The notes beneath the pieces are model-generated. The model did no database searches and was not told the DNA's origin. It saw only the letters and a list, made by a program, of their open reading frames with translations. The translations under genes were made by a program, and so were the position numbers. A stretch of DNA of 21,315 bases from Nitrospirae bacterium CG2_30_53_67 (lineage in GTDB: Bacteria > CG2-30-53-67). Below, piece by piece: positions 15,484 through 21,315 of this stretch (position 1 is the stretch's first letter; each line of letters begins with the position of its first letter). Location: the NCBI GenBank assembly GCA_001873285.1, contig MNYV01000181.1:1-21315 (forward strand). Reading direction: 5' to 3'.

Positions 15484-16623
15484 TTAAAGAATGCCTCGGG
15501 CGCTCAGCCAGTAGAGCCGGTTATAGGCCAGCTTGAACCAGTGGATCATCTGTGAGGGTTCGCCTGGATTGGGGGGGGTATTGTAGTTGAACCAGACATA
15601 GGTTCCTTTTTCCATGCCGCTTTCCACGAAGCAGAATACCTTGCCGTCGTATTCCCGGCCAGGGCACCCTTCCTTGATCTGGCAGATCAGGGATTCAGCC
15701 ACCGTATCCGCTTCGAAGTGGGCTGTGGATCCGGCCTTGCTGATCGGGATGTTGGTGGTGTCACCGACGACGAAGATGTTTTCCTTCCCATCCATCTGCA
15801 GGCTCTTTTTGTTGGTGGGGATCCACCCTGATGGTCCGAGGTTGGATTCCTCTATGACCGGCTGGCCCTTGTGCGGCGGTACGGCAATCAGGAGATCATA
15901 ATCTACAACCGAACCTTCCTCGCTCTCGATCTGCTTCTTTACCGGGTCGATCTTTTTCATGTTGAAGAAGGTTTCATACTTGATTCCACGCTGTTCAAAG
16001 GCCTTGACCGCCCAATGGGCGACCGGCTCCATGGCATGCACCCGGCCGATGGGATACGTATAATAGATCTCGTACTTGTTCTTCAGTCCGTTTTGGGAGA
16101 AGAGGTCATCGAGCATGAAGGTCATCTCCAACGGGGCCACGGGGCACTTGTGAGGAACGCCCACGGCTATGACAATTCTCCCGCCCTGGAAGGCCTTGAG
16201 GGCGGTACGCAGCTTCTTGGCTCCTTCAAGATCATAGAACCAGTGGGCCCCCTCTTTCATGCCCGGGATCTCTTCGGGAACGATCCGGGATCCGGTGGCG
16301 ATGACCAGATAATCATAAGGATATGCCTTGCCGCTTTTTGCCAGGACTGTTTGTTTCTTCGTGTCGATCTTCACTGCGGGGTCGACATAGAAGTTGATGA
16401 GCGGATCCAGCAGGCTTTTTTGATCCCGGATGAACTCTTCATCCTGCATCCTGCCGAAGGCTACGTAGAGAAAAGCCGGCTGGTAGACGTGCTTGTCCGA
16501 TGCGCTCAGCATGTTGACGGTGACATCGCCCCGCCTCATCTCCGTCCTGAGGCCGCGCGCGACAAGGTTGGCGACGATGGTTCCTCCTGTTCCTCCTCCC
16601 AAGATCAAGATTCTTTTTCCCAT
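15484..16623 (-). CDS. SQR/FCC-like FAD-dependent oxidoreductase
   Basis: A 379-residue flavoprotein of the sulfide:quinone oxidoreductase / flavocytochrome c sulfide dehydrogenase group. The N-terminus RILILGGGTGGTIVAN is the FAD-binding Rossmann motif, LVIATGSRIVPE the second, and FVVGDTTNIPISKAGS the third. Cys160 in HKCPVAPLEMT matches the position of an active-site cysteine of Acidithiobacillus SQR. Other cysteines are C314, C320 and C331 (VFCFVESG). I see no cysteine near residue 128, so the disulfide set is not that of classical SQR. The C-terminal WFKLAYNRLYWLSARGIL is an amphipathic, aromatic helix suited to membrane contact. It probably moves electrons between a sulfane-sulfur substrate and quinone. 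Neighbouring TusA and DsrE proteins suggest a protein-bound persulfide substrate rather than free sulfide. GAGAGGTG precedes the ATG. Confidence 0.83.
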   Translation of the reverse strand: MGKRILILGGGTGGTIVANLVARGLRTEMRRGDVTVNMLSASDKHVYQPAFLYVAFGRMQDEEFIRDQKSLLDPLINFYVDPAVKIDTKKQTVLAKSGKAYPYDYLVIATGSRIVPEEIPGMKEGAHWFYDLEGAKKLRTALKAFQGGRIVIAVGVPHKCPVAPLEMTFMLDDLFSQNGLKNKYEIYYTYPIGRVHAMEPVAHWAVKAFEQRGIKYETFFNMKKIDPVKKQIESEEGSVVDYDLLIAVPPHKGQPVIEESNLGPSGWIPTNKKSLQMDGKENIFVVGDTTNIPISKAGSTAHFEADTVAESLICQIKEGCPGREYDGKVFCFVESGMEKGTYVWFNYNTPPNPGEPSQMIHWFKLAYNRLYWLSARGIL

Positions 16624-16644
16624 GATGCACCTCTCATTTGTCTG

Positions 16645-16797
16645 TTATCCATCCCTGCCCGGGATGTGCCCGGAGAGCAGGTCAAAAATATCCCACTTTC
16701 CCACCCTGATAAGCGCCAGGGGCTGGATCCATGCCTTGATCCATGTTTTGGTGATGCGAATGCCTACTGCAAAGCAGACCGAATCCGGTTCGGTGGT
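16645..16797 (-). other. coding-like open frame without start codon between SQR-like gene and tusA
   Basis: Between two in-frame stops (16798-16800 and 16645-16647) the minus strand is open for 50 codons. It reads VCFAVGIRITKTWIKAW, then IQPLALIRVGKWDIF and DLLSGHIPGRDG. Third positions favour G and C like true genes here. There is no ATG, GTG or TTG start in frame. It could be a relic, a small W-rich peptide using a rare start, or a dispersed non-coding element that happens to be open. The 214-bp gap holding it is unusually long for an otherwise compact operon. Confidence 0.35.
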
Positions 16798-16837
16798 TTA
16801 TTCTCTCAGGCCTGATCCCCTCGGCCTTCAAGAATGG

Positions 16838-17065
16838 TTATTTAATCTTTTTAACCACGATGCTCCAGCAGCCGTCTATTTCACGGGTGCCGATGTGCAC
16901 CTGCCCGGTTCTTGAGGCCCAGTAAGGAATCTCCTTCTTGGAGCCCGGGTCTGAGGAAAGGACCTCAATCACGGTTCCGACCGGTTCGTTCTTCATGGTA
17001 AAGATCAGTTCCATGAGCGGCCCCGGACAGTAGGACCCCCGTGCATCCAGGGTCTTGTGAACCAT
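16838..17065 (-). CDS. tusA: TusA-family sulfur carrier, second of tandem pair
   Basis: A 75-residue sulfurtransferase carrier. LDARGSYCPGPLMELI contains the family Cys-Pro-x-Pro motif, whose cysteine carries a persulfide; the ending CWSIVVKKIK is nearly the same as in its neighbour. In bacteria with Dsr, Hdr or SQR-type sulfur metabolism, TusA shuttles sulfane sulfur between enzymes. The frame is open further upstream to an ATG at 17168-17170, which would add 35 residues with a basic TDRRSREDRR stretch. I prefer the ATG at 17063-17065, because the protein then matches the length and N-terminus of the paralogue, although its ribosome-binding site is weak. It is about half identical to the gene at 17217-17456 and probably arose by duplication. 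Confidence 0.85.
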   Translation of the reverse strand: MVHKTLDARGSYCPGPLMELIFTMKNEPVGTVIEVLSSDPGSKKEIPYWASRTGQVHIGTREIDGCWSIVVKKIK

Positions 17066-17190
17066 GATCTCAGCCTGGTTTCTACGGTCCTCTCTGCTTC
17101 TGCGGTCCGTAACGCACCAAGGTCTCTGATAATCATTTTTATTAATTTTATAAAGGGTCTGTTCCAACATAAAACTTTCTCACTTTACGG

Positions 17191-17207
17191 GTCCATACGG
17201 AATGGAC
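17191..17207. other. hairpin between the two tusA genes
   Basis: GTCCAT (17191-17196), a 5-nt loop and ATGGAC (17202-17207) form a perfect 6-bp stem, 10 nt beyond the stop of the first tusA. No T-run follows on the minus strand, so it is more likely a processing or stability element than a terminator. Confidence 0.4.
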
Positions 17208-17216
17208 GGGCGCTGA

Positions 17217-17456
17217 TTATTTGTTTTTCTTGACCACGATGCTCCAGAAACCATCATTCTGTTCGGTCCCAATGTACTCGTGTCCGACCTTCCTGATCCA
17301 TTCCGGGATATCCTTTGCAGACCCGTTGTCTGAAGAAAGAACCTCGATGACCGATCCGACCGGTTCCGTCTTCATGCTGCCGATCAGTTCCATCAGGGGG
17401 CCGGGGCAGAAGGCGCCTCTTGCATCAATGGTTTTGGATATTCTGAGATCCAGCAT
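17217..17456 (-). CDS. tusA: TusA-family sulfur carrier, first of tandem pair
   Basis: A 79-residue TusA protein: KTIDARGAFCPGPLMELIGS holds the persulfide-carrying Cys-Pro-x-Pro motif, followed by SVIEVLSSDNGSAKDIPEW and the conserved ending FWSIVVKKNK. It is a close paralogue of the next gene. A strong AGGAGGG lies 6 nt before the ATG. The gene is 28 nt after the DsrE-like gene, in a clear operon. Two TusA copies beside a DsrE protein suggest a relay in which each carrier has its own partner; which partner each serves is not readable from sequence. Confidence 0.92.
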   Translation of the reverse strand: MLDLRISKTIDARGAFCPGPLMELIGSMKTEPVGSVIEVLSSDNGSAKDIPEWIRKVGHEYIGTEQNDGFWSIVVKKNK

Positions 17457-17484
17457 GTTTTTCCCTCCTTATATATATGGTAGA

Positions 17485-17889
17485 TTACAAATGAAGCAGT
17501 TGACTTCCATCCGCTTCGATCAAAAACTTGGTCATGCCTGCAACCTCGTCAAACAGATTGTCTTCCAGATCGTCTTTGGTCCATCCGAGGACTTCCATGG
17601 CCATGGGGCAGGCGAACATCCTGACGCCGCCGAATTCTTTTCCCTGCCGGAAGAGATCCAGATAAGGCGGAACCTTTTTCTCACGAAGGACCTTTGAGAA
17701 ATCGCCGCCGGAAAATTTTTCATCGTCCGAGATTCCCTTCTTGAATTTTTTGATCGCTCCCATGGATACAAAAACCAGAACCTCGATTCCAGTCACGGCA
17801 GCCACTGAACTGATCATCCCTGCCAATTGAACCTTTTCATGATGATCCGAGGATAAAATGATCGAGATCTTTTTGGTCTCTTGCGCCAT
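17485..17889 (-). CDS. DsrE-like sulfur relay protein
   Basis: A 134-residue protein of the DsrE/DsrF/DrsE2-like group. The start KKISIILSSDHHEKVQLAGM and the central VLVFVSMGAIKKF fit this fold. The conserved cysteine lies in VRMFACPMAMEVLGW, where DsrE-type proteins carry sulfane sulfur. It is soluble here, with no clear transmembrane segment. As first gene of the operon it would exchange persulfide sulfur with the two TusA proteins encoded next. AGGAGAG lies about 6 nt before the ATG. A sigma54-type promoter is found 46 bp upstream. Confidence 0.87.
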   Translation of the reverse strand: MAQETKKISIILSSDHHEKVQLAGMISSVAAVTGIEVLVFVSMGAIKKFKKGISDDEKFSGGDFSKVLREKKVPPYLDLFRQGKEFGGVRMFACPMAMEVLGWTKDDLEDNLFDEVAGMTKFLIEADGSQLLHL

Positions 17890-17934
17890 AATTTCTCTCC
17901 TAACCGATTCAATGTTTTAATGATTATTTTTTAT

Positions 17935-17951
17935 AGCAATAAACATGCCAA
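17935..17951 (-). promoter_or_regulatory. sigma54 (-24/-12) promoter of the sulfur operon
   Basis: Read on the minus strand the sequence is TTGGCATGTTTATTGCT. It matches the sigma54 consensus TGGCACG-N4-TTGCW at all but one fixed position (T for C), with the GG and GC dinucleotides exactly 10 bp apart. Transcription would begin near 17924, giving a short leader of about 35 nt that ends in the AGGAGAG site of the DsrE-like gene. Sigma54 promoters need an enhancer-binding ATPase bound upstream; candidate sites are the repeats at 17983-18048. Confidence 0.65.
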
Positions 17952-17982
17952 TTTAAGTATTTCCTTGATTCAATATAGTAAC

Positions 17983-18048
17983 GCATTGAAAAATAAAGAT
18001 AATATGGAACTTGGGTGTAATATCAAAAATGAGAAGCATTGAAAAATA
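17983..18048. repeat. 13-bp direct repeats upstream of the sigma54 promoter
   Basis: GCATTGAAAAATA occurs at 17983-17995 and again at 18036-18048, 53 bp apart, about five helical turns. Relative to the predicted start near 17924 the centres are at about -65 and -118, a range common for enhancer-binding-protein sites. They could be such sites, although AT-rich DNA makes chance repeats more likely. An imperfect inverted repeat (ATCAAAAATGAGA at 18022-18034 against 18062-18077, with a 3-nt insertion) overlaps the distal copy. Confidence 0.4.
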
Positions 18049-18365
18049 TTGTGACAAAATGTCTCATCATTTTTGATTGGAAATTCATAGAAATAAATAA
18101 AATCAAAGTGATATGCTATAAACCGCCAAATTGGGCGGGACAGACAAAAACACTACATATTCTAATATTAAAAATTTTTAATTATGGTGGAGGCTTGAAC
18201 ATCCTTGTGATAAGCTTTACAGCCATCCTATGCAATCACCATGCTGTTCCCCGATAAAATCATTCGAGGACAAGTTTGAAAATGCATAGCGAGCGAATAT
18301 CAAACGGAGTCTACCTTACATTTCGAAGATTCCATGCAGTGTTCTGCGGGAAGCTTCAATGACGG

Positions 18366-20183
18366 ATGCAGGCAGTGGCGGCGCTCTCATTAACAGGAAA
18401 ACGTTGGCTGATCCGGGAACCGGATGAGGGGAAGACGAGGGAACTCTCCGAGGCCCTCGGAATCGATCCGGTCATTGCAGGTATCTTGTTTCTGCGCGGA
18501 ATCCGCACAAGAGAGCAAGGTGAGATCTTTCTTAAGGGAAGCCTCAGACAACTCAACAATCCATCGGACATCCCCGGTATCATTCCGGCGGCAGACCGGA
18601 TCATAGAAGCCCTCAGGAATCATGAGAAGATATGCATCTACGGGGATTATGATGTGGACGGCGTCACAGCCGCCGCCCTGATGTTTCTCCTTCTTGCGCG
18701 CTTCGGCGCGGATGTCTCTTATTTTGTCCCGAACCGGATGAAACATGGATACGGTCTTCACGCAGAGGCCGTCCGGGAGATCAGAAACGCGGGCGCCGAT
18801 CTTCTGATCACGGTGGACAACGGCATCTCTGCCAATGATGAGGTCGCCCTTGCACGCTCCTTGGGCATGGAAGTCATCATCACCGACCACCATGAACCCA
18901 CGATTAAATTGCCGGAGACGAAGTTTATCATCAACCCAAAAGTATCCGGAAGACCGGCTGTCGAGGATTCATCATCCGCTTCGACGGGTTCCTCTTCTCA
19001 TCCATGGAGCTTATCGGGAACGGCAGGATCCGACTTCACCAATCTTGCAGGTGTGGGGCTGGCTTTTGCCCTCATGGTTGCGTTGCGTGCCCGGCTTCGG
19101 CAGGGCCCCCTTGCCCGTGAGATCGTCCTGCCGAACCTCAGCGATTACCTTGACCTTGTGGCCATCGGAACCATCGGGGATGTGGCCCCCCTGACAGGCG
19201 AGAACCGGATCCTGGTCAGACACGGTCTTGAAAAGATTGCCCGGAGCAAAAACAAGGGGATTCGTGCCCTGATGCGCGTCTCCGGGTTGAACGGCTCCAT
19301 GGTGACTCCGGGCCAGGTCGGGTTTGTCCTGGCCCCGAGGATCAACGCGGCAGGGCGCATCGGAGACGCCGGGACCGCTATGAAACTCTTGACCTCTTCA
19401 GACGAAAAGGAAGCGGAAGCCGCGGCCCTGATCCTGAATCAGGAGAACATCAAGAGACAGGAGATCGAGAAAGAGATCTGGGATTCGGCGCTCCCGAGGA
19501 TAGAGGGGGAGGGGAGATCCGACAAGGTGATCGTACTCCATGACGAGGATTGGCATGCCGGTGTCATCGGCATCGTGGCTTCGCGTATCGTAGAGCGGTT
19601 TTACCGGCCGACCATCCTGATTACCATGAAGAACGGGAGAGGCACTGGATCGGGGCGAAGCATTCCCGGATTTTCCCTGTACAAGGCCTTGGATGCATGC
19701 CGGGAGGACCTTTCGGGATTCGGCGGCCACAGCCTCGCCGCAGGGCTGACCATGGACTGGGAGCGTATTCAAGGATTCAGAGAGAGAATCAATCGGTATG
19801 CAGAAGACCATTTGAAGGAAGAGGATCTGATCCCGACGATCAAAGTGGATGCGATCTGTGATCCGGATCATATATCAGACGGCCTGCTCCAGGGTCTTTC
19901 GAGGCTGAAACCTTTTGGTATGGGGAATCCCGAACCGATCTTTGTTTCACGGAACGTGCGGATCAACGACCTCCGGCTGGTGGGAGAGGAGCACCTGAGG
20001 TTCCGGATCCCGTCCCGGCAGGGGACCATGACCGTCATCGGATTCAGGATGAAGGATCTTTTGGATTCCATGAGCTCCGAGCCGCCTGTGGATCTCCTTT
20101 ATCATCTCCGATACAATGACTACAATGGGACCCGCTCCATCCAGGCCGTGCTGGTGGATGTGATGCCGTCACGGAACTCGTGA
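18366..20183 (+). CDS. recJ: single-stranded-DNA-specific exonuclease RecJ
   Basis: RecJ degrades single-stranded DNA 5' to 3' in recombination and mismatch or base-excision repair. The DHH phosphoesterase motifs are in order: D94-Y-D96-V-D98-G, D151 in VDNG, and D174-H175-H176-E. Then come LAGVGLAFALM (about 227), DLVAIGTIGDVAPL, APRINAAGRIGDA and the DHHA1 region (GRSIPGFSLYKAL, FGGHSLAAGLT). The C-terminal region (about 500-605) matches the OB-fold domain. The length of 605 aa is normal to slightly long. Between INPK and LAGVG there is an unusual stretch of about 35 residues (about 191-226), rich in Ser, Ala and Gly, where RecJ normally has about 10. The start ATG 18366 has only a distant GGGAAG (about 18348-18353), so it is uncertain by a few codons. 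Confidence 0.93.
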   Translation: MQAVAALSLTGKRWLIREPDEGKTRELSEALGIDPVIAGILFLRGIRTREQGEIFLKGSLRQLNNPSDIPGIIPAADRIIEALRNHEKICIYGDYDVDGVTAAALMFLLLARFGADVSYFVPNRMKHGYGLHAEAVREIRNAGADLLITVDNGISANDEVALARSLGMEVIITDHHEPTIKLPETKFIINPKVSGRPAVEDSSSASTGSSSHPWSLSGTAGSDFTNLAGVGLAFALMVALRARLRQGPLAREIVLPNLSDYLDLVAIGTIGDVAPLTGENRILVRHGLEKIARSKNKGIRALMRVSGLNGSMVTPGQVGFVLAPRINAAGRIGDAGTAMKLLTSSDEKEAEAAALILNQENIKRQEIEKEIWDSALPRIEGEGRSDKVIVLHDEDWHAGVIGIVASRIVERFYRPTILITMKNGRGTGSGRSIPGFSLYKALDACREDLSGFGGHSLAAGLTMDWERIQGFRERINRYAEDHLKEEDLIPTIKVDAICDPDHISDGLLQGLSRLKPFGMGNPEPIFVSRNVRINDLRLVGEEHLRFRIPSRQGTMTVIGFRMKDLLDSMSSEPPVDLLYHLRYNDYNGTRSIQAVLVDVMPSRNS

Positions 20184-20208
20184 CCGGCTTCCGGATTGTG
20201 GGGAGACC

Positions 20209-20406
20209 ATGCCAAAGAGAGCAGACCCCAATACAAATCAGCACGCCCCCGTTAGAAACTCAGTTTATAACGGGGTCCTCTGAATGGATGGGGATGGATG
20301 TGATAAAATCGTCGAATATTTCACTGGGACACAGTGGAATAGAGGTCGGCTGTCATTCGCAGATAGTATGCTCGAGAGGTTTTTTGAGAGATTCGTTTCA
20401 ATGTGA
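20209..20406 (+). other. two tiny consecutive in-frame ORFs, possible gene remnant
   Basis: A 24-codon ORF starts at ATG 20209 (MPKRADPNTNQHAPVRNS) after GGGGAG, and stops with TGA at 20281-20283. An ATG follows immediately in the same frame and opens 40 codons (MDGDGCDKIVEYFTGTQW, then NRGRLSFADSMLERFFERF) to TGA at 20404-20406. Read across the TGA it would be a 64-residue product. I do not recognise it. It may be one small gene broken by a nonsense mutation, or unrelated open stretches by chance. The first ORF overlaps the palindrome at 20247-20275, which argues against strong coding constraint there. Confidence 0.3.
20247..20275. repeat. 29-bp near-perfect palindrome downstream of recJ
   Basis: CCCCGTTA (20247-20254) pairs with TAACGGGG (20268-20275). 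Inside it AAACT (20256-20260) pairs with AGTTT (20262-20266), leaving one G-A mismatch and a single central base. As RNA the innermost pairs would open to form a loop, giving a stable hairpin. No T-run follows, so a classical terminator is doubtful. It may be a terminator relic, a protein-binding palindrome or an element end. Confidence 0.6.
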
Positions 20407-20470
20407 AAGTGTCTCCCATAATTTACGGTTCAAGGCCTGACACGTTGGCAGTTCAGAAGAGACAGCGAAC

Positions 20471-21283
20471 ATGCCCGGGAATGAAGCCAAACCAATCCGT
20501 CTCTTGGACTATCTGACAAGACTCGCTTCTTTGCGTGCGAAGATTGTTAGAGATGTGGTCGAGTATTTTCAGATACTTTGGATACACGAGATTCCAAGAG
20601 AGAAAGGCTGTTTCGCTCAGGCTTGGGGGCCGGATGAAGAGTACGATCAGGATGTTTGGGTTGAGGTTCAGACATCCCATGAACCGGAACTCCCGATCTC
20701 CCCTGAAATCTGTTGCGATTGGATAGATAGAAATACCATTCGAAACACCAAAGACCTGCCTGATCTCCTGAGCACGATTACAATACAAGTGAAAAATCCT
20801 GAATGGAAGGAAGGATCAGATCAGCCCCAGATCATAAATCAAACAGTTAGTCTGGACGACCACCCCGAAGTGGCAGAAGCCTGGGAAAAGTATGTTGAAC
20901 AGAAATGGCTCCCGTGGGCTGAACAGCACAACAAATGGGAAAAGATCCACCGGGTTTATTCGACTCTTTTTGCCATACATCAGGAACAACTCAGACTCGG
21001 TGAAGAGTATGAGCTGGTTATCGGGATCGGGTTGTTGACTTGGCAGACGCCGAGCAATCAAAGGGCCAGGCGTCATCTTATCGTTGCAAATGCTTTACTT
21101 GAATTCGAAGCCCGTTTGGGCAAGTTCACGGTCCGGCCCAATCCCGATGGCGCCAATCTGAGGCCAGAGCTGGATATGCTCGACACAAACTTCAAGTTTT
21201 ATAAACGTGTCACCGACGACCCAGACTTCGCTAAATTTTTCCTGGACTGGCTATTTGAAAGGTTCAGGAGGGGGTTGGGGTAG
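20471..21283 (+). CDS. truncated N-terminus of a large helicase-like protein with foreign C-terminus
   Basis: The 270-residue product begins KPIRLLDYLTRLASLRAK and continues with KIHRVYSTLFAIHQEQLRL, YELVIGIGLLTWQTP and RRHLIVANALLEFE. In my judgement this resembles the N-terminal domain of very large (over 1000 aa) superfamily 1 helicase/nuclease proteins common in defence islands. Here the helicase motifs are absent: after LRPELDMLD (about residue 237) the protein runs into NFKFYKRVTDDPDFAKFFLD and WLFERFRRGLG, then TAG. That tail has the flavour of a type I restriction HsdR C-terminus. This suggests a deletion that joined two defence genes, an inference to be tested by search. No helicase activity is possible from this product. 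The ribosome-binding site is weak (GAAGAG near 20456). Codon use is less GC-biased than in recJ, consistent with transfer. Confidence 0.55.
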   Translation: MPGNEAKPIRLLDYLTRLASLRAKIVRDVVEYFQILWIHEIPREKGCFAQAWGPDEEYDQDVWVEVQTSHEPELPISPEICCDWIDRNTIRNTKDLPDLLSTITIQVKNPEWKEGSDQPQIINQTVSLDDHPEVAEAWEKYVEQKWLPWAEQHNKWEKIHRVYSTLFAIHQEQLRLGEEYELVIGIGLLTWQTPSNQRARRHLIVANALLEFEARLGKFTVRPNPDGANLRPELDMLDTNFKFYKRVTDDPDFAKFFLDWLFERFRRGLG

Positions 21284-21315
21284 AAAATAACGGGAATTTA
21301 AAAACTGGCCATCGC

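Larger units (their letters stand above)
17890..18365. other. AT-rich divergent intergenic region
   Basis: This 476-bp gap separates the divergent sulfur operon and recJ. Besides the sigma54 promoter and direct repeats it has a short hairpin, CCGCC/GGCGG (18123-18127 and 18134-18138). An open frame at 18039-18257 starts with TTG, lacks a ribosome-binding site and lies in low-complexity DNA, so I do not call it a gene. A possible weak recJ promoter is TTGTGA (18205-18210), 18 nt, TATGCA (18229-18234). The base composition is much more AT-rich than the genes on either side. Confidence 0.6.

Noticed and set aside
18039-18257. A 72-codon plus-strand open frame in the AT-rich gap before recJ.
   Set aside because: It starts at a TTG with no ribosome-binding site, overlaps the repeated promoter region, and encodes low-complexity Ile/Lys-rich sequence typical of non-coding AT-rich DNA.
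20281-20283. The in-frame TGA read as selenocysteine.
   Set aside because: No selenocysteine insertion hairpin is evident right after it, the surrounding sequence matches no selenoprotein I know, and an ATG follows at once.
1-21315. CRISPR arrays, insertion-sequence transposases and rRNA genes.
   Set aside because: I looked for regularly spaced repeats, transposase motifs and rRNA segments, and found none. The only repeats are the short ones listed.

Overview
The window looks like chromosomal DNA from an anaerobic, Gram-negative bacterium of the Desulfobacterota ('Deltaproteobacteria') type. That is an inference. It rests on an isopropylmalate-synthase-like citrate synthase of the Re type, an oxygen-sensitive class I two-subunit fumarase, outer-membrane-type lipoproteins, and a TusA/DsrE/SQR-like sulfur gene set. 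No rRNA or other phylogenetic marker is present to fix the taxon. Coding regions are fairly GC-rich and the main intergenic regions are AT-rich.

Layout. (1) 19-168: a minus-strand tRNA-Leu(GAG) with its own promoter. (2) 226-5994, plus strand: a TCA-cycle operon behind a near-consensus sigma70 promoter. It encodes a Re-citrate-synthase-like enzyme with an extra C-terminal PDC/Cache sensor domain, NADP-type isocitrate dehydrogenase, malate dehydrogenase, and fumarase alpha and beta. Aconitase and the 2-oxoacid and succinate steps are not here. (3) 6075-9557: two envelope lipoproteins, an M48 metalloprotease with a LysM-like tail and an LpoA/LppC-like TPR plus periplasmic-binding protein. A 39-bp intergenic repeat occurs both in front of fumarase alpha and in front of the LpoA-like gene. 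(4) 9640-10536: a LipM-type octanoyltransferase/lipoate ligase. (5) 10533-14540: a large cytoplasmic TPR protein and an ExeA-like AAA ATPase, with a promoter overlapping the end of the previous gene. (6) 14541-17951, minus strand: a sulfur-handling operon, read as DsrE-like, TusA, TusA, SQR-like flavoprotein, DUF1641-like protein. It has a good sigma54 (-24/-12) promoter match and repeated upstream sequence. Two stretches in this region (14541-14683 and 16645-16797) look like coding sequence but have no start codon. (7) 18366-20183: recJ, with an unusual serine-rich insertion. (8) 20184-21315: a decayed segment containing a long palindrome, two tiny in-frame ORFs and a 270-residue gene. That gene looks like the N-terminus of a large helicase joined to a different C-terminus, suggesting a degraded defence-island gene.

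How the parts fit. The first operon interconverts oxaloacetate, citrate (through an aconitase elsewhere), isocitrate, 2-oxoglutarate, malate and fumarate. The Cache domain on the citrate-forming enzyme could let a small ligand tune carbon entry. The sulfur operon combines persulfide carriers (TusA, DsrE) with a membrane-associated flavoprotein that could pass sulfane-sulfur electrons to quinone. The most notable items are the citrate synthase-sensor fusion, the sigma54-type control of the sulfur operon, the unexplained coding-like fragments, and the chimeric defence remnant at the right end.
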